From assembly GCA_003134755.1 (NCBI GenBank), contig PLCK01000143.1:313-7563 (forward strand): a stretch of DNA of 7,251 nt, given 5' to 3'. The notes beneath the pieces were generated by a model. The model searched no databases. It was not told the DNA's origin and was given only the letters and a program-made list of their open reading frames with translations. The translations under genes and the position numbers were made by a program. Shown one piece after another: positions 4,516 through 7,251 of the stretch; the stretch's first letter is position 1; each line of letters starts with the position of its first letter. Source of the DNA: Actinomycetota bacterium (lineage in GTDB: Bacteria > Actinomycetota > Actinomycetes > Acidothermales > Acidothermaceae).

Positions 4516-7251
4516 CGTACTCCGCCGCAGACATCGCCGATGCGCTGGCGATTCCGCGGCCGACACCCGAGCAGGCGGCCGTCATAGAGACGCCCGCTCG
4601 GTCGTGCCTGGTGGTCGCCGGCGCCGGCTCAGGTAAGACCGAGACGATGGCGGGTCGCGTCGTCTGGCTGGTTGCGAACGGCATCGTCCGTCCCGACCAG
4701 GTGCTCGGGCTGACGTTCACGCGCAAGGCGGCAGCCGAGCTCGCCGCACGGGTGCGGCGCAGGTTGGGCCAACTCGCGGCCCGCGGCCTTGTCGATGCCG
4801 AGCTCGTCAGTTCCGCCGACCCGACGATCTCGACGTACGACGCGTATGCCGGGCGCATCGTGGCCGAGAACGCACTGCGGCAAGGTCTCGAACCCGGTCA
4901 ACGCCTGATCCCACAGACGGTTGCCTGGCAGTACGCGCGGCGGGTCGTCGACGCCTACGACGGTCCGATGGACTTCGTGCAGGTCACACCCGGCACGGTG
5001 ACGAACGACGTCAGAGCGTTGGCAGAGGGTCTTGCCCAGCATCGGGTGACGGGTGAGCAGGTGCGCGAATACTGCGAAGCGTTGCACGGTGTGTTGATGG
5101 CGCTGCCTCGTGCAGCCGGGCAGCGAGGGAAGAAGCTCATCCCGGACGAGCTTGCCGCGGTCGCGAACGCGCTGGCCGCGCGCTGCCAGCTGCTGCCGAT
5201 CGTTTCGGCCTACGGCGAGGCGAAGCGCGAGCGCGAGGCACTCGACTTTGCCGACCAGATGGCCCTGGCGGCGGACCTTGCCGAAGGCTTTCCCGAGGTC
5301 GGCTCGACCGAACAGGCGACCTATCGAGCGGTGCTGCTCGACGAGTACCAAGACACCAGCCACGCGCAGCTCGTCTTCCTCCACGCGCTATTCGGCGCGG
5401 AGCGCCGTGACAAGCAGGGCGGCCCGCAGGGCCGTGACAAGCAGGGCGGCCCGCGGCCCGGCCCCGATGGCGCGCCGTTCCTGACCGCGGTGGGCGACCC
5501 GTCGCAGGCGATCTACGGCTGGCGCGGTGCGAGTCAGGGCACACTCGCCGCGTTTCCCACCCAGTTCACCGACGCCGGCAGGCCGGCCGAGGTGCTGACG
5601 TTGGGCACCAGCTTTCGCAACGCCGACCGCGTGCTGGCCGCAGCCAACGCGATTGCCACGCCGCTGCGTGACGGCGTCGTCTCGACTCCTGTCCTGCACG
5701 CACGCGACAACGCGCCGGAAGGCGACGTTCGCTGCGGGCTCTATCCGACAATCGAGGACGAGGCCACCGCGGTGGCCGACTACCTCGCCGGGGTGTGGAT
5801 CGACGACGATGCCCTGCGTCGTCGAGGCGAGCCGACCAGAACCCTGGCGGTCCTTGTGCGCGCCTGGCGTCAGTTGCCGCGGGTCGAGGCGGCGCTGCGC
5901 GCACGTGGGCTGCCCATCGAGATTGTCGGCGTCGGTGGGCTGCTGCTCGAGCCGGACGTCGTCGACGTGGTGGCGACATTGCGGGTGTTGGTCGACCCGA
6001 CCCGCGGCGATGCACTGATGCGACTGCTGACGGGCGCGCGCTGGCGCATCGGTGCGCGCGATCTGGCGACCCTCGCGCGGTGGGCCGGGCGGCTCGTGCG
6101 AATCGCCACGCTGCCGAGCCGAGACACGTTGTTCGATCTCGCCCCGGCCGACGCGGCGCCGCCGACGCCTGTCGACGCTGGCCTGGTTGCCGAGCCCGAC
6201 CCCGACGACGTCGACGAGCGCAGCATCATCGACGCCGTTGACGACCTCCCGCCTGCCGGTTGGCTTTCCCCCGGCGGGCACCGTCGCCTGCTCCGCCTCT
6301 CGGGCGAACTGCGGTCGCTGCGGTCGCGGCTGGCGCAGCCGTTGCCTGATCTTGTCGCCGATGTGATCCGAACGACCGGGCTCGACGTCGAGGTGCTCGC
6401 GCGCGGCGACGCGGTGGTGACCCGAGCCAACCTCGACCGGCTTATCGATGTCGCTGCCGAGTTCGCCGTCGGCGGCGAGGACACCAGCGTCGCGGCCTTC
6501 CTCGACTATCTCGACGCCGCCGCTGTCGAGGAGCGCGGGCTCGATCGACCCGACGAAGCAGAGTCGACCGTGCCCGAGGTGCGGCAGGGCGTCGAGGTGC
6601 GCCGCGACCGGGTCCAGTTGCTGACCGTGCATGCCTCAAAGGGCCTCGAGTGGGACGTCGTGTGCGTGCCAGGCCTTGTCGACAAGCTGTTTCCCGGCGT
6701 CCGGCCCGGCGACGTCAAGGGGTGGCTGACCCAGCGCGGGGCGCTGCCCTGGCCGCTGCGCGGCGACCGCGACGGGCTGCCGGTGGCTGCTCTCGACGGG
6801 CCCGCCGACCAGGCTGGGGCCGTCGCGGCGATCGACGAATTCCGCACGGCCGCGACGACGCACCTCCATCGCGAGGAGCGTCGGCTCGCGTACGTCGCGG
6901 CGACCCGGGCCAGGGTGCAGCTGTTCTGCACCGGGTATCGCTGGGACAACACCCTGACGCCCCGCGAGGCAAGCGTCTTCCTCGACGAGGTGCATGACGT
7001 GTGCGTGAGCGGTGGCTGGCCAGTCGACTGTTGGACCGAAAAGCCGGCCGACGGCACAAGCAACCCGTTGCTCGCGAGCGGGCCGACCACGTCGCCGTGG
7101 CCTTTCGATCCGCTGGCTGATCGGCGTCCCGCCGTCGAGGAGGCCGCCGCCCTCGTCGAGTCGATGGCTGCGCACCTCGCGGGTGCGCTCGATCCCGCCG
7201 TTGAGGCGGCGATGGCCGAGTGGGCGCGCGACGTCGACGTGCTGATGTCCG
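4512..7251 (+). CDS. adnB: AdnB-type helicase-nuclease subunit, 3' truncated by window edge
   Basis: The frame is open from GTG 4512 to the window end, 913 codons, with no stop or frameshift found on reading it through. The start GTG overlaps the adnA stop as GTGA, indicating translational coupling and equal production of partners. Motor motifs: GAGSGKTET Walker A (37-45, Lys42), LTFTRKAAAEL (67-77), LLDEYQDTS (II, Asp277-Glu278), GDPSQAIYGWRG (III, 328-339), TSFRNADRVL (IV, Arg369), TVHASKGLEWD (V, 705-715, Lys710) and EERRLAYVAATRA (VI, 788-800, Arg799). All key ATPase residues are present. Family members are about 1100 residues with a C-terminal RecB-like nuclease. That domain should begin near or beyond the window edge, so its integrity cannot be judged. 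A proline- and acid-rich segment (about residues 546-580) interrupts the 2A/2B region. An unusual 9-residue tandem repeat occupies residues 299-316 between motifs II and III. The alternative, a stand-alone UvrD or RecB-like helicase, is less likely given the partner gene upstream. Confidence 0.9.
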   Translation, partial: MTYSAADIADALAIPRPTPEQAAVIETPARSCLVVAGAGSGKTETMAGRVVWLVANGIVRPDQVLGLTFTRKAAAELAARVRRRLGQLAARGLVDAELVSSADPTISTYDAYAGRIVAENALRQGLEPGQRLIPQTVAWQYARRVVDAYDGPMDFVQVTPGTVTNDVRALAEGLAQHRVTGEQVREYCEALHGVLMALPRAAGQRGKKLIPDELAAVANALAARCQLLPIVSAYGEAKREREALDFADQMALAADLAEGFPEVGSTEQATYRAVLLDEYQDTSHAQLVFLHALFGAERRDKQGGPQGRDKQGGPRPGPDGAPFLTAVGDPSQAIYGWRGASQGTLAAFPTQFTDAGRPAEVLTLGTSFRNADRVLAAANAIATPLRDGVVSTPVLHARDNAPEGDVRCGLYPTIEDEATAVADYLAGVWIDDDALRRRGEPTRTLAVLVRAWRQLPRVEAALRARGLPIEIVGVGGLLLEPDVVDVVATLRVLVDPTRGDALMRLLTGARWRIGARDLATLARWAGRLVRIATLPSRDTLFDLAPADAAPPTPVDAGLVAEPDPDDVDERSIIDAVDDLPPAGWLSPGGHRRLLRLSGELRSLRSRLAQPLPDLVADVIRTTGLDVEVLARGDAVVTRANLDRLIDVAAEFAVGGEDTSVAAFLDYLDAAAVEERGLDRPDEAESTVPEVRQGVEVRRDRVQLLTVHASKGLEWDVVCVPGLVDKLFPGVRPGDVKGWLTQRGALPWPLRGDRDGLPVAALDGPADQAGAVAAIDEFRTAATTHLHREERRLAYVAATRARVQLFCTGYRWDNTLTPREASVFLDEVHDVCVSGGWPVDCWTEKPADGTSNPLLASGPTTSPWPFDPLADRRPAVEEAAALVESMAAHLAGALDPAVEAAMAEWARDVDVLMS
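5404..5457 (+). repeat. In-frame 27-base tandem duplication inside adnB
   Basis: Two adjacent 27-base units (5404-5430 and 5431-5457) are identical over their first 24 bases. They encode RDKQGGPQG and RDKQGGPRP (residues 299-316 of AdnB). The length is a multiple of three, so the frame is kept. The product is a hydrophilic glycine/proline loop between Walker B and motif III of the motor. In the paralogous AdnA of this window the same interval is 25 residues shorter. The near-identity of the copies points to a recent duplication by slippage or unequal exchange. Confidence 0.85.

Noticed and set aside
5388..6632. Open minus-strand frame of 414 codons opposite adnB
   Set aside because: It is antisense to conserved helicase sequence, its translation resembles no domain, and long antisense frames are expected in GC-rich DNA with strong third-position bias.

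Overview
The window is GC-rich and densely coded. Its genes resemble those of a high-GC actinobacterium (Actinomycetota). The strongest pointer is an overlapping pair of large UvrD/RecB-type helicase genes matching AdnA and AdnB, the motor-nuclease pair that processes double-strand breaks in mycobacteria and relatives. An ATL-type alkyltransferase-like gene lies nearby, as I recall it also does in mycobacteria. I cannot name a genus or species.

Layout, left to right. (1) Positions 2-325, plus strand: the 3' end of a gene entering from outside the window, probably a small protein with a bacterial PH-like domain. (2) Positions 363-662, plus strand: a 99-residue alkyltransferase-like (ATL) protein with Trp in place of the reactive Cys of O6-alkylguanine-DNA alkyltransferases. 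(3) Positions 664-1209, minus strand: a 181-residue ClpP-fold protein lacking all three residues of the Ser-His-Asp triad, a likely pseudoprotease. It converges on the ATL gene with one base between the stop codons and has a strong ribosome binding site. (4) Positions 1210-1317: a 108-base divergent intergenic region that should hold the promoters of the ClpP-like gene and of adnA. (5) Positions 1318-4515, plus strand: adnA, with a full set of SF1A helicase motifs, a RecB-family nuclease domain and four cysteines placed for an AddB-type iron-sulfur cluster. (6) Positions 4512-7251, plus strand: adnB, overlapping adnA by 4 bases (GTGA) and open to the window edge. All helicase motifs are present, but the expected C-terminal nuclease domain lies beyond the edge.

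Functionally, AdnA and AdnB should form one heterodimer that unwinds and resects broken DNA ends for recombination. The ATL protein should recognise O6-alkylguanine lesions and pass them to nucleotide excision repair, so the plus-strand genes have a DNA-repair theme. The ClpP-like gene on the opposite strand is the odd member and the most interesting object here. A 9-residue tandem repeat inserted in the AdnB motor between helicase motifs II and III, and a possible leaderless damage-type promoter in front of adnA, also deserve a check. Apart from these, I see no mobile elements, RNA genes, CRISPR arrays or convincing terminators.
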